In this document: one piece after another, positions 42,090-53,480 of the stretch | How the letters are laid out: each line of letters opens with the position of its first letter | How positions within the stretch are numbered: position 1 is the first letter of the stretch | Origin: Symsagittifera roscoffensis | Taxonomy: Eukaryota > Xenacoelomorpha > Acoela > Convolutidae | Assembly: GCF_963678635.1 (NCBI RefSeq) | Contig: NC_087069.1 | Location: forward strand, 8,630,633 to 8,694,632 | Length of the DNA stretch: 64,000 nucleotides | Direction of reading: 5' to 3' | The notes under the pieces: generated by a model | Database searches by the model: none | The model's input: only the letters and a program-made list of their open reading frames with translations | What the model was told of the DNA's origin: nothing | Made by a program: the position numbers and the translations under genes

Positions 42090-45000
42090 ATTTTTCAACT
42101 GATTGGGCCCAAACGTTCAAGTGCGACTCACTGCTAACACTTGTGACTTCAACCGGTACTTCTTTTGTGCAAAATTTATTTTTGCTTTATACTTTTGCAC
42201 ATTGATGAATGTACAATTTTCCTCCGGCCCATTCGGAGTGAGGCGATTTCTCTTCTATGATAATATTTTCACCACTTCTGGTTTCTTTTGCTAAATGCCA
42301 AATGAAATCATCAATATCACTTTCGCGCTTTTCTAGAATAGGTAATATACTTTCATTTGGTATAAAAACGTATCCAACTCACTCTGTATTACATCTTTAA
42401 GGATTAATCCATCAAATTTTTCTGAACAACTAAGTATGGTGTTATTAGATAAGAAAACATCGAGTGATAATTTGTTTTAATTTCGAGTAGGCCCTGCAAA
42501 ATAGTTTGATCTTTTAAAACCTCCATAAACTTCCAGAACCTCTCTTTTCCAGACCTTTCATTTTGCCGTGACAACTAATTATTATTTTTGATTGACAAGA
42601 GCAAAGCACTACTTGTTTTTGAAAAATTTGAAAACGAAAACACTGGTTCTCCAGTTGTTTTCACGTAGGTTAACCAGTCAAATCCGAAATTGATGGGTCC
42701 TCAAAAACCGGAACTTTACCGGTATTTGCAACTCTTACCTCTCCACACAAGGTCCTAAAGGTTACTTCATCATTCAATTGAACTGAGCCCGTTTTCTTTG
42801 GGTAGTACGTGGAATCCAATTTAACACCTCTGATGTTACCTTTTCCTCATGAAGTTTTTTGGTATTTTTCAGTGAACCTATTCAAAGTATCTGATGCTAA
42901 GATGATTTTATCTTATTTCTCCGGTAGTATATTTATATCCTCGTTTCCAAAACCTAGTAAGTTTTACCTGCCTTGATTTCCATGATTTCATACAAGGTGA
43001 TTGACTGAGCGGATAGAAGGTAGAAGTAAGTTTAAACTAATCATGCCAGTATGTTGAATCGTCCCACCAGCTGCATACTTGAGACCCGTCACGGATTATG
43101 ACACCAAATACATGCAAAACTTTAATCTCAATTCTGATGCTACCGGCTTAAACAGTTGTTTGCCGCTTTTTAGCACTTAAGGTTTCAGTTTTGATTGAGT
43201 GCAAAGCATTTTTTTTTACTCAATCACACTGTTTCAGTCTTAATTATTTGTGTTTTTTTCTAAAACCATAAACTAATAAAGATAGTATTTCCCTAGGCAT
43301 AGCAGTATTATTGTAACCTCACCAAAGGACGCTTACTTGTTTTCCATGATGATGATTATTTGTATTTCGTTATCACGATGAAAATTACCTAAGCAAAAAC
43401 ACTATATTTAATATCATGATCAGGGTCATTATTCAGGAAACAGTCCCCGAATTGCTTAGGTGATTACCATTGACTCGGTTTTCTAGTATTTTACCTTTTA
43501 TTTCCTGCTGTTCCGTTCTGTGAAGCCTTATTATCATCCTTTAAAGAGCCAACTGATTTCGATTCTGATTTTGTTTTTGCTTTTTTTTCTTGGTATTTTC
43601 GACAATGCTTAAGTTTCTAAACTTCTATTTGGTTCGTTGGTTGGTTTATTAGGTTGATCCTCTGAAAAGGTTGATGTAGCAATTAGTTCTCTAATATCCA
43701 ATTCTTCCGATAGGGTACTCAACTGATCGCAGTTTACCTTCTCGATGTTGCCGCTTTTCTCTTAGGGCTAGAACGACTAGGAGATCCTCTTTTTGAGCTT
43801 GCATTGGGAAAATCTGACGACTACAAAATGGTTTTTTTTTCTCTTTTTCTTTTTTTTTGTACTGCTCTTAGCGCCATTTTGTACCTCCCACTTCTTTAGC
43901 GTGTATTTTTGTGCGTTCATACCTACCATAATGAATTTTTGATCGTTTATAGATTTTTGTTTTCAACCAGAAATTTTGATCATTTACAACCTGTTTGATT
44001 AAGTGTGGTCCGTTATAGATTGGTTTAAACTTATTTTTCTTCATCTTGCAAAGGGTAGATTTAATAAGTAGTACGTCGTCGTTGACACTACACTCAGATC
44101 CGTAATGTTTTCTGTCGTGGTAGGTCTTTTGTTATTCTTGTTTGCCACCCATTGTACCGCGCACCAACTTGTTGCTTGTTTGGAGTTCCTTCATTAGGTT
44201 CTTAAAATAGTCGCTTGGCATCGAAAAAACTTTAATTTGGGATGTTTCATACTTGCAATCTTTTGACAACGAGCAAGTCTGACCAAAGATCAAGTAAATC
44301 GGGCTGTACTTTGTCACTGCATGAATTGAAGATTTTTTAACCATCATAACCGTTTGATGGTATTTGTCCCAGTCGTTTTGGTTTTCTCCCACTGATTTTG
44401 TTTTCACTTTTTATGCTGGACATTTTTGACAATAGTTTTTCCCAACCTTCTTTTTAGTTCGCTTGTGGGTCTACTAGATTGATACGCTACAGATAGTGAT
44501 GTAGCAATCGGATCTCTAAAATCCAATGTTTTCGAAGGGATTCTGAACTAATTGGACTCTATCCTTTTCGTTTTCCTTGCTTCTCTCTCAGGAGTGACAA
44601 GAATAAGAGATTCTTTTTTGGACTAGCAATGGGAAACTCAACAACAAAGAAAACATTTAAAATCTCTTTTAACCTATCACAATGAACTTTTTGCTCTTTC
44701 TTAGATTTTTTGTCTTTAATCACAAAATTTAGTTCATTTACAAACTCTTTGATTATGTGTGGCTCGCAGTAGAACCGTTAGAAATTTTTTGTCTGTCCCT
44801 GGCAAAGAGTAGTGTTAAAAAGTAGATCCGAATCGTTCACACTTCAGTTATATCCGTAATGTTTTCTTTGTAGTAGGACTTTTGTCGCTTATTTCGACAA
44901 CCATTGTATCGTGCACCAATGTGTGGCTTGATTGGAGTTGGTTCTTTGGTTCCTTGCGTAGTCGCTTGGCGTTGCAAAGACTTTAGTTTGGGATGTTCAT

Positions 45001-45310
45001 TTTGACAAGGAGCAAGGAAAACCAAAGAACATATCAACCGGGCTGGTTTTTGTCACAGCATGATTTGTAGATCTATAAGCCATCAGAACTGTTTGACGAT
45101 ATTTGAACCAGACGTTGTGGTTTTCTCCTGCACAAGAAGTGACATAAAGTTTGACCCCTAGTCACTATGCAGGGTTGCTGGGCAGTCAAATCCTGAGCCA
45201 AAATAGCGATCAAAGCCTTAGCTACTGCCTTGACTTCTTGGTCTTGTCATAGTACTGCATCGTACCATTTTGAGAATTGATCTTCAATTAGAACAATGTA
45301 ATTGAATGCT
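42090..45310. repeat. left arm of a 6.7-kb imperfect inverted repeat
   Basis: Reverse-complement partner of 45590-48770. Paired landmarks: 42095-42150 with about 48700-48760, 42575-42600 with 48235-48260, 42990-43080 with 47770-47850, 43300-43440 with 47400-47570, 43555-43585 with about 47300, 44395-44470 with 46380-46460, 44960-45080 with 45800-45930, and 45170-45290 with 45610-45720. Identity by eye ranges from nearly complete (44395-44470) to heavily diverged at the outer ends. Confidence 0.8.
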
Positions 45311-45560
45311 TCAGGTTCCGGTAACTGTCCCATAATATTCTGCGATATCTGCCAAAATGGATTGCAGGGCTTCCAATTCTGCAGTGGGTGCACATGTTTC
45401 TGGTGAGGTTTTTTTTGGTAGTAAGCTTTTCACATTGAATAACCCGATCTTTAAGATCTCATCTCATTCCAGGCCAATAATATCTTTCTTGAGTTCGTTG
45501 AAAAATCTTTTTGTAACCAAAATGAACAAAAAATTTGTGTAACAAATCAACCAAATCCTC
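44100..45560 (-). pseudogene. second Gypsy family: integrase fragments, left arm (tandem, broken)
   Basis: From 45560 down: the zinc-module region (QERYYWPGMR ... QCEKL), then stops, then MAYRSTNHAVTK near 45050-45090. 44132-44407 repeats the same part in an open 91-codon frame (NQNDWDKYHQTVMMVKKSSI, IHAVTKYSPIYLIFGQTCS). This is the end of a Gypsy integrase core, from an element family unrelated to the macro-domain Gypsy of this window. Confidence 0.65.
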
Positions 45561-45607
45561 CAAAAACCGTTACCGCAATAAAATGGATTCAAGTAGAATC
45601 TTCCAAT

Positions 45608-47126
45608 TTGATAATAGTTCTCAAAAAGGTACAAAGCAGTACCAAAAAAACAAGAGCCAAGTCAGTAGCTAAGGCTTCGGTCGATTGTTTACTTACAGGT
45701 TTTGGCTGCCCAGCAAATCTGCACATCGACAACGAGTCAAACTTACAGGTAATGTGGCAGATAACCAGATCGACTGAGTCAAACAAAGCCAAACCCTTTT
45801 GATGGCTTATAGATCTTCAACTCATGCTGTGACAAAATACAGCCCGTTTGATATGTTCATTGTTCACCCTTGCTCCTTGCCAAAAGATTTCATGTATGAA
45901 ACATCCCAAACTAAGGTCTTTGCAACGCCAAACGACTATGTAAGGAACCAAAGAAGGAACTCCAAACACGCCAAACACTGGTGCACGTTACATGGGTTGA
46001 AGTCATACTACACAGAAGTCATTACGGATCTAAGGAAAGTGTGTACAATACGGACCTACTTTTTAACACTATCCTTTGCAAGTGACAGACAATTAGTTTC
46101 AAACGGTTCCACACAATTAAAGAGGTTGTGATTAGAGACAAAAAAAACTAAGAAAAAGCAAAAAATTCATTGTGATAGGTTAAAAAAGATTATTTTGAAT
46201 GATTTCTCAGTTATTGAGTTTCCCATTGCCAGTCCAAAAAAGAATCTCTTAGTCTTGCCACCCCTGAGAGAGAAGCAAGGAAAACGAAAAGGATAGATTC
46301 CAATTAGTTCAGAACCCCTTCGAAAACATTGGATTTTAGAGATCCGATTGCTACATCACTATCTGTAGCGTATCAATCTAGTAGACCCACAAGCGAACTA
46401 AAAAGAAGGTTCGGAAAAACTTTTGTCAAAAATGTCCAGCATAAAAAGTGAAAACGAAATCAGTGGGAGAAAACCAAAACGACTGGACAATTACCATCAA
46501 ACGGTTATGATGGTTAAAAAATCTTCAATTCATGCAGTGACAAATACAGCCCGATTTACTTGATCTTTGGTCAGACTTGCTCGTTGTCAAAAGATTGCAA
46601 GTATGAAATATCCCAAATTGAAGTTTTTGCAATGCCAAGCGACTATGTTAAGAACCTAATGAAGGAACTCCAAACAAGCAACAAGTTGGTGCGCGGTACA
46701 ATGGGTGGCGAACAAGAACAACAAAAGACCTACCACGACAGAAAACATTACGGATCTGAGTGTAGTGTCAACGACGAAGTACTACTTATTAAATCTACCC
46801 TTTGCAAGATGAAGAAAAAGAAGTTTAAACCAATCTATAACGGACCACACTTAATCAAACAGGTTGTAAATGATCAAAATTTCTGGTTGATGACAAAAAA
46901 ATCTATAAAAGATCAAAAACTCATTATGGTAGGTATGAACCAACAAAAACAAACGCTAAAGAAGTGGAAGGTAAAAAATGGCGCTAAGAACAGTACAAAA
47001 AAAAGAAAAAGAGAAACAAGAAAAAAAAACATTTTGTATTCGTTAGATTTTCCCAATGCCAGCTCAAAAAGAGAATATCCTAGTCGTTCTAGCCCTAAGA
47101 GAAAAGCAGCAACATCGGGAAGGTAA
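45608..47126 (+). pseudogene. second Gypsy family: integrase fragments, right arm (tandem, broken)
   Basis: 45608-45802 carries the second catalytic Asp region (LTGFGCPANLHIDNESNLQ). 45799-46131 repeats the core end (AYRSSTHAVTKYSPFDMF). 46560-47126 (188 codons) contains FGQTCSLSKDCKYE, QKTYHDRKHYGSE and a GPY/F-like module (KFKPIYNGPHLIKQVV), then a very basic tail with (K/R)-rich runs. No Glu motif survives. It is a pseudogene fragment of integrase. Confidence 0.65.
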
Positions 47127-47499
47127 ACTGCGATCAGTTGAGTACCCAATCAGAAGCATTGGATTTTAGAAAACCGATTGCTATATCAGCATCTGCAGAG
47201 GATCAAGCTAGTAGAACCACCAGCGAATCAAATAGAAGCCTTGTCTAAAACGTCCAGCAAAAAATTGCGAAACTAAAATTAGTTTCCATAGCAGCTAGCT
47301 CTTTAAAGGATGACAAAAAGGCGTCAAAGAACGGAACCTGAGGTAATTAAGGTTATAAAACTAGAAATCCAAGTAAAGGGTCAGCGCCTGAACGGTTTGG
47401 GGATTATTTTTTGTAATAAGACCCTGTTGATGATAATGATAATAATAGTGTTTTTGCTTAGGTAATTTTCTTAGCGACAACGAAATACATATAATCATC

Positions 47500-48260
47500 A
47501 TCATGGAGAACAAGGAAGCGTTCTTTAGTGAGTTAATAAGAATACTGCTATGCCTAGGGAAACTGTCCGTTGATTCAATTTTAGCACGTGATTTTGAAAA
47601 CTTAATTAAGACTGATCTAGTATCATATAGTAAGAAGCAATTACACTCAATCAAAAGGGAACTCTGAAGCGCTGAAAAGTGGAGAAGTACTGTTTGAACC
47701 GGTAGCATCAAATGTAGGCTTAAGGTATTGCATGTATTTGGAAACACATTCCGTGACAGGGCTGAAAAAAATCTGCAGGTGGGGCGATGCAAGATACCTG
47801 CATGAAAACTCCAATTTTATTCCTACCTTCTTTGCACTCAGTCAATCAGATTGTAAAAATTATGGGATACAAGAACGTTAAAAGAACCAGGTTTTGGAGA
47901 CGAGGAGATAATTATACCTGGCACGAAAGTACAGATTATCTTAGCATCAATTGCTACAAATAGCTTTTAGAAAAGTGTATCAAAAACTTTCATGAGGAAA
48001 GGGAACATATGAGGTGTCAAGTACGAATATCCAGTGGAATAGATTGCACCTAGTAATCACAAGACTACCGACTCAATTCTAATCATGATGAAGTAACCCT
48101 TAGGACCTTGTATGCAGACGTAAGAGTTGCAAATAATGGCCGTGCTTTGATTTTTCTGGACACAACAGGAATGCCACAATTGAGGAATCGAAAAGTCAGT
48201 AGTTTCAACAAATACGTTTTCAAGCACAAGTAATGCTTTGCTCTTGTCAATCAAAAACAA
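47500..48260 (+). pseudogene. decayed ORF downstream of integrase, right arm, unknown
   Basis: An ATG at about 47504 opens a 54-codon run (MENKEAFFSELIRILLCLGK). It is followed by broken frames, some similar to the left arm (42690-43300 complement). It lies where a 3' ORF of the same element would be. No family recognised. Confidence 0.3.
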
Positions 48261-48293
48261 TAGTTACCTATCAGGGCAATTTGAAGGTCTGGA

Positions 48294-48369
48294 TTGGAGG
48301 GCCTTCTCTTAGGGGGCCTTCTCGTAGGGGGCCTTCTCGTAAATTTTGCAGGGCCTTCTCGTAAATAAA
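48294..48369. repeat. short tandem repeat, four units of gggccttctcgta type
   Basis: Units gggccttctcttag, gggccttctcgtag, gggccttctcgtaa and gggccttctcgtaa with a short spacer before the last. Confidence 0.6.
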
Positions 48370-48770
48370 ACAAATCATCGCTCGGCGTTTTTCACATCTA
48401 AAACTTCAAGTTTAGTTTTTCAGCAAAACTTGATGGATTAACCGCCATAGGTGTAAAATAAAATGGTTATATTTTATGTGGGAGACTTTAACAAATGAAA
48501 ACATACTACGTGTTCTAGAAAAGCAATATAGTTATTTTGTTTGGCATTCGGCAAAAGAAACCAGAAATGGGTAAAATAGTAACATAGAAAAGAAACTGCC
48601 TGGAGGTTATCACTCCGAAAAAACAGGCGGTAGCTGTACATTCATCAATGCGCAAAAATACAGGTCAACTTTGCGAAGATATTTCTTTCACAGAAGTAGT
48701 ATAGGTTGAAGTGACAAGTGTCAGCAGTAAATCGCACTTAAGATGCATGAACCCAATCAGTAGAGTAATC

Positions 48771-51179
48771 TATATGGCAAATATTAGCATGTGCATTTTC
48801 AGGATGTTCAGAGGGGACTAAATTCAAGACGATGGAATTAATCTATCGACCAAGAAACTGTTTGTCTACAAATAATTTTAAAAAATTAATTATCTTTTAA
48901 AATTTTAGTTTTGAGCCATACTGTTGACAAATTAGTGATTCAAATTTCACTTCTTTTTTATTGATTCGATTATAAACTTAAAAAACTGTTTGTTTAATTA
49001 GTAATTTCAAGTGAAAAACTCTGTGTCATATATTTGGTTCGAAAAACTTTATTTGGAAAAAATACAATTTTTTGGGAAATTGTTTTTGCGAAGTTGGTTT
49101 TTAAACGTTCGAATTTTGCGTGCTGTCAGAATCTTATATCTAATGTCGGAACAAAAACCTATTAAACTGAAAAAAAAACACCACATTAAAAAAATTGTGT
49201 ACAAAATTTTTTTAAAAATTGTGTAAAAAATAAAAAAAAATTTGGATCTGAATCCTCATTTAAATAGTTTTTTAATCACAGTTGCCAAGACTGACTGCCT
49301 CATACTTTTCGGGTCAATTTTCTATGGACATTGTTTTCTATAGTATGATCAATTTTCTCTAGTTACTCTGAGTTGGATGTCACTCTGCTTGTACTCAACT
49401 GTGGCAAAGCTCCTATACTTAATTATAATGCCTATATTTCCTGGTTTTGTATCTCTTGGTTTCAAACGCGGGTTAATTTCTATGATTTGAGACTTTTTTC
49501 ATTTTCAAGAACGGAATTTTTTCCAGTTTCTCAAGCCTTCTCTATAGCGAACCGTCGATTTGAAAAAAAAGAGTGGGGGTGGCAAAGAATACATTTTGGC
49601 TCACCTTTGACCGCTCTAACCGCAGTCTTTTACAAATCTGAGGAACAATTCAGGTATCATTTTGTTGCCCTTTTTTCTCGGCAGCAGCTTCCATAATACC
49701 AAACAGATGGCATCAAATTTGGTGTTTTTCTCTATCACCCCCTATAGATTTCTCATAGATCTACTCTACAAGTTCAAATTCTACTACATAACCGCCACTG
49801 GAACTTTCATCCGCATTTTTGGTATCATAGTACTTTTTTGTATTTGCTCTGTTAACCTTGTCAAAAAACAAGGATGTCATTGGATTTGGATGTCATGGAC
49901 TTATTGGAAACATTCTCATCGATGTTAGGTGCAGATCGATGTACATCGGCAGTTCGATGTTGTCAAGCACTTTAACAGTTCGATCCTTTCTCAGCTCAAG
50001 GCGATTAACTGACCTTTCGTACGGTTTTTTTCTTTGGGTTCATATTGATTTTCTCAAGCTTGCATCACTTTGTTGCCCTAGGAAATAGAAAACAGATACC
50101 TACAGCTTCTCACTGATTTTTTCTGAACCAGCAACATCTCTTCCATCTCCTTGTAAGTTTTGCTGTCATCTCTATCCCTAGATGTCTCTGTCCCAAGCAG
50201 TTTTATGTGCAAAATTCTGTACTACTGGATCTAAAATGCTTTCTCTGGTTCCTTAAAAATTAAGAATACCGGTTTTATGTCAATATTTTAAGGCTAGACA
50301 ATTTTGGTGGCTATTAGCAGACAATTGCACTTTATAAGTATTTATTATAGTCTAAGGTTAGTTTCCTTACAATTCAATTCTGTGCTGTTTTTGAGATATA
50401 AGACAGGATTAGCCGTTGCGATGTTCTGAAATTGATATTTCTCGGTTTAGATGGAGGTGTTTAAGCTGTGAAAAAGTTTTGAACAAAAATTTTACGTAAT
50501 ACAAACATCAGGAGCAAGTTCGACAAACATAGGTCACGTGCTAGCAGCAAAGATGTACCAGCCAAGCGGATTTACAATAACAAGGTGTTCACTTTGAGGT
50601 GTTTGCAAAGAAAGTGAGTCATATCACCCGGAGGCAAAAAGGGTTCAGGACGCGGAAGTTAAAATCTTATCTGCCATCTTTTAAGTCAATTTTTTTCGGT
50701 TTTTTTCGTCCGAAAAATTTAATGAACATAAATGTTGGCCAAAATGTCAAGTATCTCAGCACTAGGATTGAGAAGCACCTTAATGACTGGCAAAGTTTAA
50801 GCTGGATGGAGACGAGGTTAGTAGCTGGGAGTTAAATTGGAAGAGGAATGACCAGAACACAAGCAAAACTAGGTTTTTGTTTTAGGAAGCGCTCCTTGAT
50901 AGGAAAAGAGGCCAACACTCAAAACACGCGAAATTTGAAATATTAAAAACCATTAGAAAACTGAAATTTTAGCGTCATATTATAATACCAATCGAAATTT
51001 TAATTTGTTAAAATACTGAAAGAAGAAAAAAAAGCTCGGAATAAAAGTAACTGGTTTTTTAAAATTGTTTCTTTAAAAGGTTTAGTTTGAAATAAAGGTT
51101 GATTTTTATTAGTAACATCTTCTATCCTTATTAAGGTTTAGAATTTTCAGTTATCATAAGTAAAATTTTTGAAAACATG
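48771..51179. other. AT-rich stretch without recognisable features
   Basis: Contains scattered short open frames on both strands (for example 49373-49696 and 49858-50088 plus). On the minus strand of 49850-50040 a coherent 60-residue run was seen, but I could not assign it to a family. Confidence 0.4.
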
Positions 51180-53480
51180 CGAAAAATTTGTTTTGCATGA
51201 AATTGTTACTGGTGCGGAACGTAGAGTTGGTGATCTTAAGACATTTTTGCCGAGTATCTTGACAGGGACAGAAATAGCAATAGCATCCCATTGCTTCAAA
51301 CACTGTTTTCCAGTGATCGCAATATCATTCTAAATTGAAACAGTCAAAAGTTTTTTGATTTTCATAGTCTTCGAAAGTCTCAAATTTTCGTTTTGATCTT
51401 GGGGTAAAATGACATGATAATGTTCTCAAAGTTGCGATATCGGTTATGCTCAGCTTTGAATTGTTACAAATAGGAATGAAATTCCAATCTCGTGTACAAG
51501 TTTTTTTTGGCATATAGGGGTACAGCTGGCTCGCATCAATTCCAACGTTTCATTTGGAGATATTTGACGACTCCTTGATAAAATTTTCATCCAGTACAGT
51601 TGCAATGGTCCACTTATTCAGTCTTCTCTAATTTTCTTGCACGACTCTTCATCATTTTTGCAATATGAATAGACATTTCATGGGTTGATATGTGCAGACA
51701 AGTATTAGCCAGATTTGAAAGAGTTCATCCATAATTAAATTTATCCATTTCTTGTTGATGATAAAAAAGAAACGTTTTTGCATCTGTGAATGAAGTCTTT
51801 CCTTTTTCTGCCAAATCTTCTGTTAGTACTTGTATTTATCTCATCCAGATGCAAATATTGTCAAAATTTGAATTTTTTTCAGCGCTGTTTTCGACGTGAT
51901 CTTCATTTCCGATATTTTTTTAGTTCTTAAGTCTATATAGGAGAATGATGTTTCTTAGTTTTTTTCAAAGAGGTTTTGTATGGAAGTAATTATTGATTCT
52001 AGAGCTTGTCCGCACTGTCAAACCACTCGTGCGGGGAAAAACTTCTTGTCTCAATAGCTTTATAGGCTTTGAGAAAGGAGTATTAAGGTGTTGCTCTAAT
52101 CATGATGTCGAGAAAGTTCATGTTGTCGAGAATTTTTTTGTCTCCATAATTGAAAGATATGAAACGTTAGGTTTTTGAAAACCATTGGTTCAGCTTTTTT
52201 ATTGCTGATGAAGTATGAAACCAGATTTGACATGCTCAAGTTCAGATAATATCTTCCACTATTGAATCAAAACACAGGTCACGTGCTCAAATATATCTCT
52301 AAATGTTTTCTTTTAAATCGATCAGCTAATTTTTCTGCAATCTCAAAAACTTAGTTGACATTTCATTTTCCTCTGTGTCTTTTATACTTTCTTTTTCTTA
52401 TTCAAAATTTTCAAATGGATGACTTTGATATTCTACATTCAACTCCTGGAAAATATTTTCCATCCGCTCTCTTACTGCTCTTTTAACATCCTGAAGTTTT
52501 GTTCCCATTTTGAGCTATAATTTCTCAGCCAAAAGTTCAAGTTTTGTAACAAAATCAAATATCTTTTTTTGTGAGTTCTTTTTATGATTGAAAAACTACT
52601 CATCGATCAGACTCGATAATATTGATGCAAAAAATAGAATATGTTTTCCTGTTCAAGTTGTACTTTGAGTAGGTTTCAATTCACCTGATGGAACTCAAAT
52701 CAACTCAAAAGGGAAGTTAGCTATATTTTGGCCAGTTGGTTATCTTTCGAAGTTGGGATACTGAAGCCTTCCAACGTTTAAAGAAGCGTTTCTCGAAGTT
52801 TATATACCTTCTTTGGGTAAATGTGCTGCACTTGATCTTTGAAAATTGGAAGAAATTTTTCTATATTTTCTGAAAACACTCTTGTATAAGCATTGAGTTT
52901 ACTATCACCATTCATGCACATTGATAGCGCTCAAAACAGGGAGGATCTTTGTATGGTTGTTTGTCTTTATGCAACGAAACACTGTTTTTCATTAAAATTG
53001 CGGTTGAAAAAGAAACTGGACATCACATTCAATGTTTTTTGAGTAAAATAAAATCATTCGTCAATCATTCAACCTTAACCTCCGTTGTGTGTTCTGAGGT
53101 ACATTGGTTAAGCACCTTGCTCCCCGATATCAAACCTTTCGATTTCTGCTTGGTTAGTAACCAAATCGGCTTCGGTACACAGTAAATCCAACTTTTCAAA
53201 CAGAGATATTCTCCCGTTTCGATATTACAAAGATCGAATTAAAAGGCTACACTAATTTTTGCAGCGGAAGTCAGCTTGTTGAATACCTCATCGAGCTTTC
53301 GGTTAATTATTTCGAAATCCAATTTGGACATTGAAAAATTTCATCATTTGTATCTACCAGAAAAGATTGACAAGCACTTAACTCTTCTTTGAGTTTCACT
53401 CCATCTTCAACTTCGTCCTCCACTAACTGATCTTTTTCAAAACGCTACAGTATCTCGAATTTTCCGTTGTTTCTCCGATG
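51180..53480 (-). pseudogene. relic of a Maverick/Polinton-type family-B DNA polymerase
   Basis: Reading minus across several frames, in order. An N-terminal segment at about 53205-53331 (MSKLDFEIINRKLDEVFNKL, FDLCNIETGEY) is followed by a PYKD..C..RALS pattern at about 52880-52950. Then come YPKKVYKLRETL at about 52790-52830 and FGKH-like TGKHI near 52660. A run at 52015-52170 (FISFNYGDKKILDNMNFLDI, FLKAYKAIETRSFSPHEWF) matches the exonuclease-to-polymerase junction of protein-primed PolBs. Next is SNLANTCLHIST near 51700-51720. GIDASQLYPY at 51514-51543 is PolB motif A, and VFEAMGC-like coding is near 51310. Stops and frameshifts occur throughout. No other Maverick gene was identified nearby. 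Association with Mavericks is from remembered family pattern, not from a search. Confidence 0.6.

Larger units (their letters stand above)
45590..48770. repeat. right arm of the 6.7-kb imperfect inverted repeat
   Basis: Partner of 42090-45310. Within the arm, 45800-46430 and 46505-47130 are a tandem duplication of about 705 bases, and the left arm has the same duplication. The duplication therefore came first and the inversion-duplication later. Confidence 0.8.

Noticed and set aside
42090-48770. Inverted repeat as the terminal repeats of a Maverick together with the PolB relic
   Set aside because: The arms hold Gypsy-type integrase ends, are interrupted in the centre by the same integrase, and do not flank the PolB relic.
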